Shown here piece after piece: positions 46,857-56,019 of a DNA stretch of 64,000 nt. The stretch spans positions 124,001 to 188,000 of the forward strand of contig JARULB010000002.1 of assembly GCA_029688905.1 (NCBI GenBank), in the 5' to 3' direction. The DNA comes from Balneolales bacterium ANBcel1 (GTDB lineage: Bacteria > Bacteroidota > Rhodothermia > Balneolales > Natronogracilivirgulaceae). The notes beneath the pieces were generated by a model. The model was not told the origin of the DNA, did not search any database, and was given only the letters and a program-made list of their open reading frames with translations. The position numbers were made by a program, and so were the translations under genes. Numbering within the stretch: position 1 is the first letter of the stretch; each line of letters starts with the position of its first letter.

Positions 46857-49227
46857 ACCAGCTGATACGGCTCGGGCGGCTCTCCTGCTCCGTTCTGTCC
46901 TCCGGTGGCGTTTCCATAACAAAGCCCTGGGGTTGCTCGAAAGCGGACGTTGACCACGGGACATTGGGGTCATTGGCACAGCTCTGGATGAACTGACCGA
47001 CGATCGGCAGCGCTGTTCTGGCTCCCTGCCCGACCTGTGTGTTTTGCGGAAATCGAATTCTGCGGTCTTCGCCGCCCACCCAGGCACCCGCGACAATATG
47101 CGGCATCATGGCCACAAACCAGTTGTCGGCACTGTTTTGTGTAGTGCCGGTCTTTCCGGCAATATCCTGACTGATATTGAACATCCAGTTCATTCTGTTT
47201 CCGGTACCGAACCAGCCTTGCCCTCCGCGGATCACTCCCCGCATCATGTCGACCATGATGTAGGCGGTCTCCGGACTGATAACCTCGCTTTGCCGCTCTG
47301 AGCGAAATTCCTGGAGTACGTTACCCTCGCTGTCTTCAATTCGCGTTACCGCAAAGGGCTCAATGTGAACACCCATATTGGCGAACGTGGAATAGGCGCT
47401 TGTAAGCTCCAGAAGACTGGACTCGGCGGTTCCGAGCGCTATGGAAGGGCGGGTGATAAGCGGCGTTCGGTTGATACCCATATTTCTGGCAAATTCGGCG
47501 ATTCGTTCACCTGCCGGCTGCAGGTCCTCCAGGCGGTTGGTGCCGGGGGTCCCCGCCAGTTCCGGGAGCAGTCGCACCGTAACGTTGTTCAAGCTGCGGC
47601 CGAGTCCCTCCCGAAGCGTCATCATCTCCGGGCCGCTGGGGATCACCGGGTCGCGGGGTGACCACCGGTCCCCGCTGGCGTCAAAAAAGTTGACCGGGTA
47701 TTTGGAAAAGCGGTGGTACGGGCGGTAGCCGTGGTCGATAGCCACGGCATAGACAAACGGCTTGAACGTGGATCCGGTTTGCCGGCGCAACTGGTACACA
47801 TTGTCGCGCTGGATAGTGCTGTAATCCGATCCTCCCACCCATGCGAGAATGTTTCCGTTGGATGGGTCGATGGCCACAAATCCGGCCTCAAGACGGGCCC
47901 GGGCTCTTTTGACGGAGTCGACGAACGCCTCGTTGGATTTCAGTTCCTCGATCACTTCCTGCCGGCTGCCGCGATTTTCGCTGAGATACCGGCGGAACCG
48001 GTCCGTTTCGGCAATAAAGCTCTCCAGGAATCCGGGATATTCCTCCCAGAGTTTGTCCATGTAGACGTCGCTGCCCTCTGACGTCCATTCTCTTTCGAAT
48101 TGTTGCTGATGTGACTCCAGCTGGTCCCTGAGGGCCTGTTCGGCATATCGCTGCATGCGCGAATCGATGGTTGTATGGATGACCAGGCCGTCGCGGTACA
48201 GGTCATATCCGTTTTCAGTCGCCCAGCTCTGAACCTGTTGTCTGACGTACTGGCCGAAATGTCTGCTTTCGCGACCGGTCCGGAAGGGAGGGTTGTAATC
48301 CAGGACAATCGGTTCGGAACGAAGCTGCTGCAGCTCCGCTTCGGTGATGAAACCGTGCCGGGACAACTGGGAAAGTACCACATTTCTCCTGCGCTGAGAG
48401 CGCTCCGGCCGTGTCCGGGGATTCAGCGCGGAGACCGCCTGGAGGGTACCGATCAGAGTGGCCGCTTCGGAAACCGACAGATCGGAGGCCGGTTTGTTGA
48501 AATGGGTAAGGGCGGCAGACTCGATTCCGAAGGTGCTGTTACTGAACTCAACCGTGTTCAAATACATCTCGATGATTTCCTGCTTGGTATAGTTCTGCTC
48601 TATCTGGATGGCGGTAATCATCTCGCGGAGCTTGCGGGTAACATTTACTTCGCGCCCGATCGATCGGTACAGGTTTCGGGCCAGCTGCTGCGATATGGTT
48701 GATCCGCCCTGGGGGTTTCCCCGAATCAGATGGTAGGGAATTGCCAGAGTCCGGTAGAGATCGATCCCCCAGTGGGAGTAAAAACGATGATCCTCGGTGG
48801 CAATCAACGCGTTGATCACATTCGGCGATATCTCGTCATAGCGTATGTAGGTACGGTTTTCGGTAAAGAACTTGTCCAGTGCGGCACCATCGCGGCTCAT
48901 GACAAAACTGGCCTCGTCGGTCTGGGGATTTTCAAGTTCTTCAACAGACGGGAGCCCCTGTGCGAGATAGGAGAAAAAGAGCAGTCCCGCAATAAAACCG
49001 CCGATGATCACCAGTCCGAATGCGAAAAAGATGTGGCGCCAGCCGATCATTGATCCGTTTTTTGCGGTTTTACGCGATTTCTTCCCTGCTTTGCCGGCTT
49101 TGGAAGAGTTGCCTTTGGCTCGCAACTCCTCTTCCGCCTGCTCTTTTCTTTTTCGGGACATTTCACGTCGGTACCCAGGGTCATTCAGGTACCGGTCCAT
49201 GTCGATATCATCAAATTGTTTCGCCAT
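46855..49227 (-). CDS. Penicillin-binding protein 1A-type bifunctional glycosyltransferase/transpeptidase
   Basis: 790 residues, class A PBP for peptidoglycan synthesis. A basic cytoplasmic tail and one membrane helix (about 55-80). Glycosyltransferase GT51 with catalytic Glu in ATEDHRFYSHWGID (about 144) and QGGSTISQQLARNLY. Transpeptidase with the SxxK Ser in TGSTFKPFVYA (about 483), SxN SLNN (about 542) and KTGTT (about 692). All motifs intact. Start overlaps the lpxH-like gene by 17 nt, so translation is probably coupled in the prenyl synthase-lpxH-PBP operon. Confidence 0.95.
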   Translation of the reverse strand: MAKQFDDIDMDRYLNDPGYRREMSRKRKEQAEEELRAKGNSSKAGKAGKKSRKTAKNGSMIGWRHIFFAFGLVIIGGFIAGLLFFSYLAQGLPSVEELENPQTDEASFVMSRDGAALDKFFTENRTYIRYDEISPNVINALIATEDHRFYSHWGIDLYRTLAIPYHLIRGNPQGGSTISQQLARNLYRSIGREVNVTRKLREMITAIQIEQNYTKQEIIEMYLNTVEFSNSTFGIESAALTHFNKPASDLSVSEAATLIGTLQAVSALNPRTRPERSQRRRNVVLSQLSRHGFITEAELQQLRSEPIVLDYNPPFRTGRESRHFGQYVRQQVQSWATENGYDLYRDGLVIHTTIDSRMQRYAEQALRDQLESHQQQFEREWTSEGSDVYMDKLWEEYPGFLESFIAETDRFRRYLSENRGSRQEVIEELKSNEAFVDSVKRARARLEAGFVAIDPSNGNILAWVGGSDYSTIQRDNVYQLRRQTGSTFKPFVYAVAIDHGYRPYHRFSKYPVNFFDASGDRWSPRDPVIPSGPEMMTLREGLGRSLNNVTVRLLPELAGTPGTNRLEDLQPAGERIAEFARNMGINRTPLITRPSIALGTAESSLLELTSAYSTFANMGVHIEPFAVTRIEDSEGNVLQEFRSERQSEVISPETAYIMVDMMRGVIRGGQGWFGTGNRMNWMFNISQDIAGKTGTTQNSADNWFVAMMPHIVAGAWVGGEDRRIRFPQNTQVGQGARTALPIVGQFIQSCANDPNVPWSTSAFEQPQGFVMETPPEDRTEQESRPSRISW

Positions 49228-50053
49228 TCCTTTCAGGCAATTTCTGCGTAAATGTTTGCAACTTCCTGCGTTTCCGCATCCAAGTAACGAGTTCGAATTT
49301 CCCGTTGGTATACAGGGCGGCTGTTTTAAACCGGGCGAATGAGCCGCAGTTCAGAGCGTTCTTCCCGGATAATGCCGCATGTACCGGTTTGTGGTGATGT
49401 CCGTAAACCACGGCGTCCAGCTCCGGATCTTCCGTTATCCTGGAATGAGCCCATGTGTCAAGATTCGAAACCGTAGCGCTGTTGAAATGGGTTCGGTTGC
49501 GCTGTTTGGAGGTTTTGGAGAATTTTTTCATCAGATGCCATCCCAGTGGCGGTGGAAAAACGCGTTGATACATCCATATAAAATACGAATTTCTAAGCAA
49601 TCGATGCAGTGCGGGACGCGGAAGATTCATAGCGGGATCCGCGAGCCCGTCGCCATGCAGCACCAGTATGCGCTTATTGCCGGCCCGGAGAATTCTGTAC
49701 TCATGCTCCACATCAAAGCCAAGCGAATCCAGATAGCCAAACGACCAGTTATCATGGTTGCCGGTCACAAACAGCGTTTGATTCCCGCTTCGACGATGAT
49801 AATTTCGGAACCAGGTTAGGAGGTTTTCGGCCAGGGGCGGGGGCCGGCTGTCAAATTCCATCCAGTAGTCGAACAGGTCTCCCAGTATCACAGGCCGGAT
49901 TTCCTGCTCTTCACAATACTCCATCAGCTCAACAAGCTCCCGTTCCAGCTGCCGGTTTCTGTCATCGGAAAAAGCCCCGAGGTGCGCATCAGAAAAAAAC
50001 AGGAGGGAGGAACCGGGCGGATAGACGGTGCTATTTTTTTCGGTAGATGACAA
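49211..50053 (-). CDS. lpxH: LpxH-like UDP-2,3-diacylglucosamine diphosphatase
   Basis: About 280 residues. Calcineurin-type metallophosphoesterase with SDAHLG, GDLFDYW, TGNHDNW, LHGDGLAD and YGHHHKP in the LpxH order. The family step is hydrolysis of UDP-2,3-diacylglucosamine to lipid X in lipid A synthesis at the inner membrane face. No ATG fits the N-terminus: the frame runs back inside the prenyl synthase gene, and the best start is TTG 50053, overlapping that gene by 23 nt. A further upstream start would add non-family sequence. Confidence 0.83.
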   Translation of the reverse strand: MSSTEKNSTVYPPGSSLLFFSDAHLGAFSDDRNRQLERELVELMEYCEEQEIRPVILGDLFDYWMEFDSRPPPLAENLLTWFRNYHRRSGNQTLFVTGNHDNWSFGYLDSLGFDVEHEYRILRAGNKRILVLHGDGLADPAMNLPRPALHRLLRNSYFIWMYQRVFPPPLGWHLMKKFSKTSKQRNRTHFNSATVSNLDTWAHSRITEDPELDAVVYGHHHKPVHAALSGKNALNCGSFARFKTAALYTNGKFELVTWMRKRRKLQTFTQKLPERNGETI

Positions 50054-51050
50054 ATCGGATAAATTCGGAAAACAGGGTGCGGGTTTCGCTGTCGGGAAAC
50101 TCCCCGAGCGCGGCCAGTGCCTTGCCGGCATGATATTCCATTTTCTTTCGCGTGTAGTCGAGGCCGCCGTTCTCTTCCACAAACGTTCGTATTCGTTCAA
50201 CGTCGCCGGAAGTCTTGCCTTTCTTCCGGTACAGCCACCGCATGCGTCTGCGGGCAGTCAGGCCAGCGGAATCAAGCGCCGCGATAAACGGCAGGGTGAT
50301 TTTTCGTTCGATGATGTCGTTTCCGGAGGTTTTGCCTGTTTGTATGTCTTCGTAGTCCAGGAGGTCGTCACGAATCTGGAAAGCGATACCGATATGATGC
50401 CCGATCTCCTTCATTCTCGAACGAACTTCCGGCGGCGCGTCTGCGCTGATGGCTCCGCATTCGCAACACGCTACCAGCAGGCTGCCGGTCTTTTCGGAGA
50501 TAATCCGGTAATACTTCTCTTCGGTCATGTTCTGGAGCTTTGATGCTTTCATTTGCCTCAGCTCGCCTTCGCTCATTTTTTTGACGGCGGTGGACAGCGC
50601 CCCCAGAAGCTCATACTCCCCCGACTCCACCGCAACCAAAAGCCCCTTGGCAAGAAGAAAATCCCCCAAAAGCACACTTGCCTTGTTTTTCCAAATCTTG
50701 TTGATGCTCAAAAAACCCCTGCGCCGGTCGGCCTCGTCCACCACGTCGTCGTGAATGAGTGTTGCCGTATGGAGCAGTTCAATCATGGTTGCCGCGATAT
50801 TGGACCGAACGGTGATCCCCCCGCAAAGCCGGGCGGAAAGCAGCACCAGAATCGGCCGCATCTCTTTTCCTTTCATCCGCATCAGGTAACCAATAATGCG
50901 GTTAAGCAGGAACACGTCGGTCTGAAGCTGCTTTTTGAAGTGCGCCTTGAACTCTTTCAGCTCCTTTTCCAGCGGCTTCTGGATCTCTTTCAGTGATGTG
51001 ATGGAAGGCGGGATGTTCTCGATTTTATTCTCCGTTTCGGATGTTGTCAT
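50031..51050 (-). CDS. Long-chain polyprenyl diphosphate synthase
   Basis: 339 residues. Condenses isopentenyl diphosphate units onto an allylic primer to make the quinone side chain. First Asp-rich motif HDDVVDEADRRRG (about 102), second QIRDDLLDYED (about 228), with GKEMRPIL and the KTGSLLVACC lid. Relatives are IspB (octaprenyl) and menaquinone heptaprenyl synthases; chain length cannot be told by eye. First gene of the operon with lpxH-like and PBP1A, overlapping the former. Confidence 0.92.
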   Translation of the reverse strand: MTTSETENKIENIPPSITSLKEIQKPLEKELKEFKAHFKKQLQTDVFLLNRIIGYLMRMKGKEMRPILVLLSARLCGGITVRSNIAATMIELLHTATLIHDDVVDEADRRRGFLSINKIWKNKASVLLGDFLLAKGLLVAVESGEYELLGALSTAVKKMSEGELRQMKASKLQNMTEEKYYRIISEKTGSLLVACCECGAISADAPPEVRSRMKEIGHHIGIAFQIRDDLLDYEDIQTGKTSGNDIIERKITLPFIAALDSAGLTARRRMRWLYRKKGKTSGDVERIRTFVEENGGLDYTRKKMEYHAGKALAALGEFPDSETRTLFSEFIRFVIYRKK

Positions 51051-51083
51051 GCAAATGTAACACTCATTTTTGGATTATTTTGG

Positions 51084-51091
51084 TATCTTTG
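51084..51091 (+). promoter_or_regulatory. -7 box for the pfkA-pgi-kinase operon
   Basis: TATCTTTG fits TAnnTTTG exactly and lies 101 nt before pfkA, in the short divergent gap with the prenyl synthase gene. TTTTTGG just upstream is too close (11 nt) to be a normal -33 box, so the upstream element is uncertain. Confidence 0.45.
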
Positions 51092-51192
51092 TAGTCGCAC
51101 TAAACAGGGAGGCGGCCGTTGGCTGTTATTCCATGAATAAGTAACGCCCCGTAAATACCGGAATGTTGAACATAAAATCTGGATAAAAGACC

Positions 51193-52170
51193 ATGAAAAC
51201 AATCAAACGCATCGCAGTATTTACCAGTGGTGGTGATTCTCCGGGAATGAACGCAGCTGTGAGAGCGGTCGTACGCACGGCCTTAAGTAACGACATCTCT
51301 GTTTTGGGGGTGCGTTTCGGGTACCAGGGGATGATTAACGAGGATTTTGTTGAACTGGAAGACCATTCGGTTTCCAATATCATCCAGCGGGGCGGCACCA
51401 TCCTCAAATCAGCCCGCTCAAAAGACTTTCGCGAGTATGAAGGGCGGAAAACAGCCGTTGAAAATTTGAAGAAGCACCATGTTGATGCCATCGTGGCCAT
51501 CGGCGGTGACGGAACATTCCGCGGGGCCACAGAACTCTTCGATGAGTTTGGTGTTCCGGTGGTTGGTGTGCCCGGAACCATCGACAACGACCTTTCAGGG
51601 ACCGATGAAACCATCGGATACGATACCGCTATGAATACCGCCATGGAAGCGATCGACAAAATCCGGGATACGGCCGACGCCCACGACCGCCTGTTCCTGG
51701 TCGAGGTAATGGGGCGCGAGGCCGGTTTTATTGCACTGGAGACCGGCATTGCAACCGGTGCCGAACTGATACTTCTGCCGGAAGGTGTCTCGCAGGTGAA
51801 GGATGTACGTGAAAGCCTGAACGAGGTATTCAAGGTCCAGCGCCGCAGCAGCCTCGTTATTGTCGCTGAGGGTGACGAGACCGGAGGTGCCGTAAAGCTG
51901 GCCGAGAGCCTGAAAGACGATTTTGCCAAGTATGAAATGCGGGTCAGTGTGCTCGGACACCTTCAGCGGGGCGGCTCACCGACCTCGCGCGACCGTGTTC
52001 TGGCCAGCAGACTCGGCAGTGCCGCCGTTCAGGCCCTGCTTGAGGGTCATACCTGCGTGATGGTCGGTGTGGTCAATAACGCAACCAAACTGACCCCGAT
52101 GAAGAACACCTGGGCCAAAAAGAAAAGCTTAAATTATGAACTGCTGGAACTTGCCAAGGTTCTCAGCTAA
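51193..52170 (+). CDS. pfkA: ATP-dependent 6-phosphofructokinase
   Basis: 325 residues, group I. Converts fructose 6-phosphate to fructose 1,6-bisphosphate. ATP site FTSGGDSPGMNAAVRA (about 9-24) and GGDGTFRGA, catalytic TIDNDLSGTDETIGYDTA, substrate loop EVMGREAGFIA. Gly in GGDGT points to ATP rather than pyrophosphate as donor. pgi follows after 12 nt: consecutive glycolytic steps in one operon. Confidence 0.96.
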   Translation: MKTIKRIAVFTSGGDSPGMNAAVRAVVRTALSNDISVLGVRFGYQGMINEDFVELEDHSVSNIIQRGGTILKSARSKDFREYEGRKTAVENLKKHHVDAIVAIGGDGTFRGATELFDEFGVPVVGVPGTIDNDLSGTDETIGYDTAMNTAMEAIDKIRDTADAHDRLFLVEVMGREAGFIALETGIATGAELILLPEGVSQVKDVRESLNEVFKVQRRSSLVIVAEGDETGGAVKLAESLKDDFAKYEMRVSVLGHLQRGGSPTSRDRVLASRLGSAAVQALLEGHTCVMVGVVNNATKLTPMKNTWAKKKSLNYELLELAKVLS

Positions 52171-52182
52171 TCCATTGCATAT

Positions 52183-53475
52183 ATGTTTACCATTGATATT
52201 TCACGCGCTCGCTCATTTATAACCGACAAGGAGTGGGGCGAGGCGTCCGGAACGGTTGAGGCCTCTTCCGCTATGCTGGACAGCAGGGACGGCCCCGGAT
52301 CGGAGTGGCTCGGGTGGCAGGACATCCTGAAAAATCCCAATGACGCGCTTCTGGAGAATATGGAGGCTATCGGTACCGACATCTACAAAAAAGCGGACGT
52401 TTTCATTGTGTGCGGTATCGGTGGTTCCTATCTGGGTGCAAAGGCCGTGATCGATGCGCTTACCCCTCCGTTTCGTGACGAGGGTCCTGAAATCGTCTAC
52501 GCAGGGCATCACATTTCCGGCGCCTACCTGAAGAACCTGATCCGCCATCTGGAGAAACCCAAAATCGACGGAAGCCGCAAGGAGGTCTACCTGAATGTAA
52601 TCTCCAAGTCGGGTACCACCATGGAAACCGCCATTGCCTTCCGGGAGCTTCGAAACTGGATGCACGGCCGTTACGGCGATGAGGCCGTTTCAAGGATATT
52701 TTGCACCACCAGCAGGGAAGGAGGCGCCCTGAACAAAATCATCAAGGCATACGGCTATCGGAAATTCATTTTGCCGGATGATGTCGGCGGCCGTTTTTCG
52801 GTTCTTACCCCTGTGGGGCTGCTTCCCATTGCAGCGGCCGGTATCGCGGTGAAAGACCTTTTCTATGGAGCCGTAGAGGCATATCGCACCCTGAACGGAG
52901 ATCGAAAAAACCTCCTCGACTATGTAACGGCCCGCTATGCCCTGAACAACAAAGGGTATGCTCTGGAGCTGGTCGCAAGCTTTGAGCCGGCACTCTCCTC
53001 CATGGGAAGCTGGCTTCAGCAGCTTTACGGCGAGAGCGAGGGCAAAAACGGCAAGGGCCTGTTTCCCGCGGTTGCCCAATACTCGACCGATCTGCACAGC
53101 CTCGGACAAATGGTTCAGGAGGGTAAGCGGAACATCATGGAGACCTTCCTCACCGTCGCCAAAACCGAAAAATCCATGGTCGTGTCGAATGAGCCGAGAA
53201 ACTACGACGGACTCAATTACCTGGCCGGTAAATCCATGGAGGAGATCAACGACAAAGCTTTCCAGGGAACCGTGCAGGCACATCTCGACGGAGGCGTACC
53301 GATCTTTGTTGGTGAACTGGAAAAACTGGACGCGTCGAGCCTTGGCCAGGTGATCTACTACTTTGAAATGGCGACCGCCGTTTTTGTCTACTCGCTTGGT
53401 GAAAATCCCTTCGATCAGCCGGGGGTAGAGGCCTACAAAAAAGCCATGTATCAACTGCTTGGAAAAGAGGATTAG
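52183..53475 (+). CDS. pgi: Glucose-6-phosphate isomerase
   Basis: 430 residues, the short bacterial form. SIS-type sugar phosphate sites: GIGGSYLGAKAVIDAL and ISKSGTTMETAIAFREL; active-site helix YSTDLHSLGQM and the conserved KAYGYRKFILPDDVGGRFS broken at its usual loop; terminal FDQPGVEAYKKAMY. Interconverts glucose 6-phosphate and fructose 6-phosphate, feeding the pfkA product upstream. Only 5 nt before the nucleoside kinase gene. Confidence 0.96.
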   Translation: MFTIDISRARSFITDKEWGEASGTVEASSAMLDSRDGPGSEWLGWQDILKNPNDALLENMEAIGTDIYKKADVFIVCGIGGSYLGAKAVIDALTPPFRDEGPEIVYAGHHISGAYLKNLIRHLEKPKIDGSRKEVYLNVISKSGTTMETAIAFRELRNWMHGRYGDEAVSRIFCTTSREGGALNKIIKAYGYRKFILPDDVGGRFSVLTPVGLLPIAAAGIAVKDLFYGAVEAYRTLNGDRKNLLDYVTARYALNNKGYALELVASFEPALSSMGSWLQQLYGESEGKNGKGLFPAVAQYSTDLHSLGQMVQEGKRNIMETFLTVAKTEKSMVVSNEPRNYDGLNYLAGKSMEEINDKAFQGTVQAHLDGGVPIFVGELEKLDASSLGQVIYYFEMATAVFVYSLGENPFDQPGVEAYKKAMYQLLGKED

Positions 53476-53480
53476 AATCT

Positions 53481-54125
53481 ATGGCTGACATTAAAAGCAA
53501 AAGCGGCTTCTCCTATTACGCTGTTGCCGGCAATATTGGCGCCGGAAAATCATCTTTGACAACCCTTTTGGCCAAACATTTCAAATGGAGGGCCTATTAC
53601 GAATCGGTGGATGACAACCCCTATTTGTCGGATTTCTACGAAGACATGAGAAGGTGGAGTTTCAATCTGCAAGTCTATTTTCTCTCCAGCCGATTCAAAA
53701 GTCAGAAGGAAATCGTGAGTACCAGGGAAAGCTTCGTCCAGGACAGAACCATTTATGAGGATGTGGAGATTTTTGCAAAGAATCTCTATCAGATGGGGCT
53801 GATGAGCAAACGTGATTTTGAAAATTACAGCAACCTGTTTCACGAAATGGTGGAATTTCTGACACCGCCCGACCTGCTCATCTACCTCCGGGCCGATGTG
53901 CCCACGCTCGTCCGGCAGATCCAGCAGAGAGGCCGTGACTACGAAAGCACCATTCGAATTGAATATCTCGAACGGCTGAACACCCTGTATGAAGACTGGA
54001 TCGAACGCTATCCGCATGAAAAACTGATTGTGGATACCGACCATATCGATTTTGTGAGCAACAACGAAGATCTCGGCAAGATAATCGAAATGGTGGAACA
54101 ACGAAGGTACGGACTCTTTTCCTGA
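53481..54125 (+). CDS. Deoxynucleoside kinase (dCK/dGK/dAK family)
   Basis: 214 residues. P-loop GNIGAGKSSLTTLLA (about 14-28), substrate-binding ESVDDNPYLSDFYED and QVYFLSSRF, ERS/DR-type motif VQDRTIYEDVEIFA, lid IQQRGRDYE. Phosphorylates deoxynucleosides for salvage; whether it prefers purines or dCyd is not clear from motifs. End of the pfkA-pgi operon. The next promoter begins 3 nt after its stop. Confidence 0.92.
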   Translation: MADIKSKSGFSYYAVAGNIGAGKSSLTTLLAKHFKWRAYYESVDDNPYLSDFYEDMRRWSFNLQVYFLSSRFKSQKEIVSTRESFVQDRTIYEDVEIFAKNLYQMGLMSKRDFENYSNLFHEMVEFLTPPDLLIYLRADVPTLVRQIQQRGRDYESTIRIEYLERLNTLYEDWIERYPHEKLIVDTDHIDFVSNNEDLGKIIEMVEQRRYGLFS

Positions 54126-54127
54126 CG

Positions 54128-54158
54128 TTGTAAATGCAGTCAATAATTGCTAACTTTA
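54128..54158 (+). promoter_or_regulatory. Bacteroidota-type promoter of the DUF177-rpmF-fab operon
   Basis: TTG (54128-54130), 20 nt, TAACTTTA (54151-54158): the housekeeping pattern with one mismatch in the last base. Start predicted near 54165, about 23 nt before the first codon. Confidence 0.5.
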
Positions 54159-54187
54159 CCAGCTTTGTTACAAGCAGGTGAATTTAT

Positions 54188-54688
54188 ATGATTTCGTTTC
54201 GACTGAATGAGATTCCCAAAGGGATATCGCAGGAGCATATGACAGTTTCCGCTGAGGAGCTGGATATCGACTTATCGGAGATCCGTACGATAAACCTTGC
54301 GCTGCGGTTTCACAAACGGGATGAACACCTTCGGATCGAATGTGAGATCACAGCGGAAGCGGAATTTGTATGTGACCGGTCTCTGGATACATTTTCCACG
54401 GAGCTGAAGAGTACGTACGAGGTTGTTTTCCAGACCGACGCGCAGGATGAACGGGAAGACCTGTCCGGAGCATTCCGACGGCTCGACCCCGCGCAGAACG
54501 TGGTTGATATCACCCGGGAGTTGCGGGATTCCCTGTTGCTGAGTGTTCCCGCCAAAAAGCTCCATCCCAGATATTACCGGGATGGTGAGGTTACAGATTT
54601 TAAAGTACGGTTTGGAGAAGAGGATAAAGAGCATGATCCCAGATGGGACAAACTGAAGAAATTGAAACAGAACATTCCAAAGAATTAA
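54188..54688 (+). CDS. DUF177 (YceD) family protein
   Basis: 166 residues. Conserved features: LDIDLSEIRTINLALRF-like first half, the CDRSLDTF Cys motif near the centre, DITRELRDSLLLSVP helix and a C-terminal DPRWDKLKKL. The family nearly always precedes rpmF and is linked to 23S rRNA or L32 accumulation. Position 12 nt before rpmF agrees. Molecular action unknown. Confidence 0.92.
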   Translation: MISFRLNEIPKGISQEHMTVSAEELDIDLSEIRTINLALRFHKRDEHLRIECEITAEAEFVCDRSLDTFSTELKSTYEVVFQTDAQDEREDLSGAFRRLDPAQNVVDITRELRDSLLLSVPAKKLHPRYYRDGEVTDFKVRFGEEDKEHDPRWDKLKKLKQNIPKN

Positions 54689-54700
54689 CGAATAGATCCA

Positions 54701-54886
54701 ATGGCACATCCCAAAAGAAAAACTTCCAAAGCACGACGTGACAAGCGTCGCACCCATCAAAAACTGGCCGATGTTACCCTCTCGGAATGCCCCAATTGCG
54801 GTGCAACCCATCAGCGGCACCGCGCCTGCACCGAGTGTGGTTACTATCGCGGACGCCAGGTCATCAAGGCCGAAACCGAAGTATAA
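54701..54886 (+). CDS. rpmF: 50S ribosomal protein L32
   Basis: 61 residues. Begins [19 protein letters not shown] (the usual MAVPKRK start with His for Val). Zinc ribbon CPNC and CTEC (C+ form) intact, so zinc-binding rather than the zinc-free paralogue. Lies between DUF177 and plsX. Confidence 0.97.
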   Translation: MAHPKRKTSKARRDKRRTHQKLADVTLSECPNCGATHQRHRACTECGYYRGRQVIKAETEV

Positions 54887-54986
54887 CCATCTTTTTCGTC
54901 TGGAGCTGTTCGGTTGACATCCGGCAGCCCAATCCGATTGTCACACCGTTTCGTACGGAGCACTTTCCATGTAACCAATTGAAAAG

Positions 54987-55970
54987 ATGAAGATTGCAGT
55001 CGATGCCGCCGGAGGTGATCATTTTCCCGGAAATCCCGTTGAAGGAGCCCTTCTTGCTGTGAAGGAGAATTCGGAGCTTTCAGTTGTACTGGTTGGTCCA
55101 CAGGACCAGATCGCGGAAGCTTTCAAAGGAGAACAGTACCCGGAAGACAGGGTCATGGTCCATGATGCTCCCGAAATTATCGGGATGGACGAGTCACCCG
55201 CCCAGGCAGTCAAGGGCAAACCCCGCTCTTCGATTGTTCAGGGCCTCGGTCTTCACCAGAAGGGCATGGTCGATGGATTTGTCAGCGCCGGCAACACCGG
55301 TGCGCTGATGGCTGCCTCCGCCTTTATTCTGGGCCGGCTCGAAGGGGTACTGCGTCCCACTATCGCTACCTATTTCCCCACACTGAAGGGAACCGGCCTG
55401 ATGATTGATGCCGGTGCAAACCTGGATTCCAAAGCCGAGATGCTGTTTCAATTCGGATGCATGGGCAATATTTACGCCCGGGATGTGATGGGAATCGAGT
55501 TGCCGCGCATCGGGCTTCTCAATGTCGGAGAAGAGAAAGAGAAAGGGTCGGAAACCCTGAAAAAAGCGTATGGTATGCTGGAAGCACTCCCCAATTTTGT
55601 TGGTAATATCGAGGGGCGGGATGTGCTGTCCGGTCAGGCCGACGTATTTGTCTGTGACGGGATCACCGGAAACATCCTTCTGAAATTCGGTGAATCTGTA
55701 CCGGAAGCTCTTAAGACGATGCTGATGGGAACCATTCGCAAGAAGCAGCTGAATTCCGAACAGACCGCCCTGGTGGTTTCCCTGCTTGAGGAGGCCTTCG
55801 CGCCCTTCGACTATCAGCGGGTGGGCGGAGTGCCGTTTCTGGGTGTAAACGGGATCAGTATGGTCGGTCATGGAGGCAGCTCGCCGGTTGCCATCAAGAA
55901 TATGATTCTCAATGCCGTAGCCATGGCGGAAGCTGACATCAACAGAAAAATCATTGCATCGTTGGCCTGA
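54987..55970 (+). CDS. plsX: Phosphate acyltransferase PlsX
   Basis: 327 residues. Makes acyl-phosphate from acyl-ACP for the PlsY route of phospholipid synthesis. Motifs: AVDAAGGDHFPGNPVEGA, SAGNTGALMAAS, IDAGANLDSKAEML, ETLKKAYGMLE, VCDGITGNILLKFGE. Normal length. Begins the plsX-fab block with fabH 49 nt later. Confidence 0.96.
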   Translation: MKIAVDAAGGDHFPGNPVEGALLAVKENSELSVVLVGPQDQIAEAFKGEQYPEDRVMVHDAPEIIGMDESPAQAVKGKPRSSIVQGLGLHQKGMVDGFVSAGNTGALMAASAFILGRLEGVLRPTIATYFPTLKGTGLMIDAGANLDSKAEMLFQFGCMGNIYARDVMGIELPRIGLLNVGEEKEKGSETLKKAYGMLEALPNFVGNIEGRDVLSGQADVFVCDGITGNILLKFGESVPEALKTMLMGTIRKKQLNSEQTALVVSLLEEAFAPFDYQRVGGVPFLGVNGISMVGHGGSSPVAIKNMILNAVAMAEADINRKIIASLA

Positions 55971-56019
55971 TCGACGGATGTTTTAATCAGAACTATCACT
56001 GACTGTAGATAATACCTGA

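Noticed and set aside
51052-51059. Minus-strand TACATTTG just before the prenyl synthase start
   Set aside because: It sits 2 nt from the start codon, so transcription would begin inside the gene; no TTG box at the right distance.
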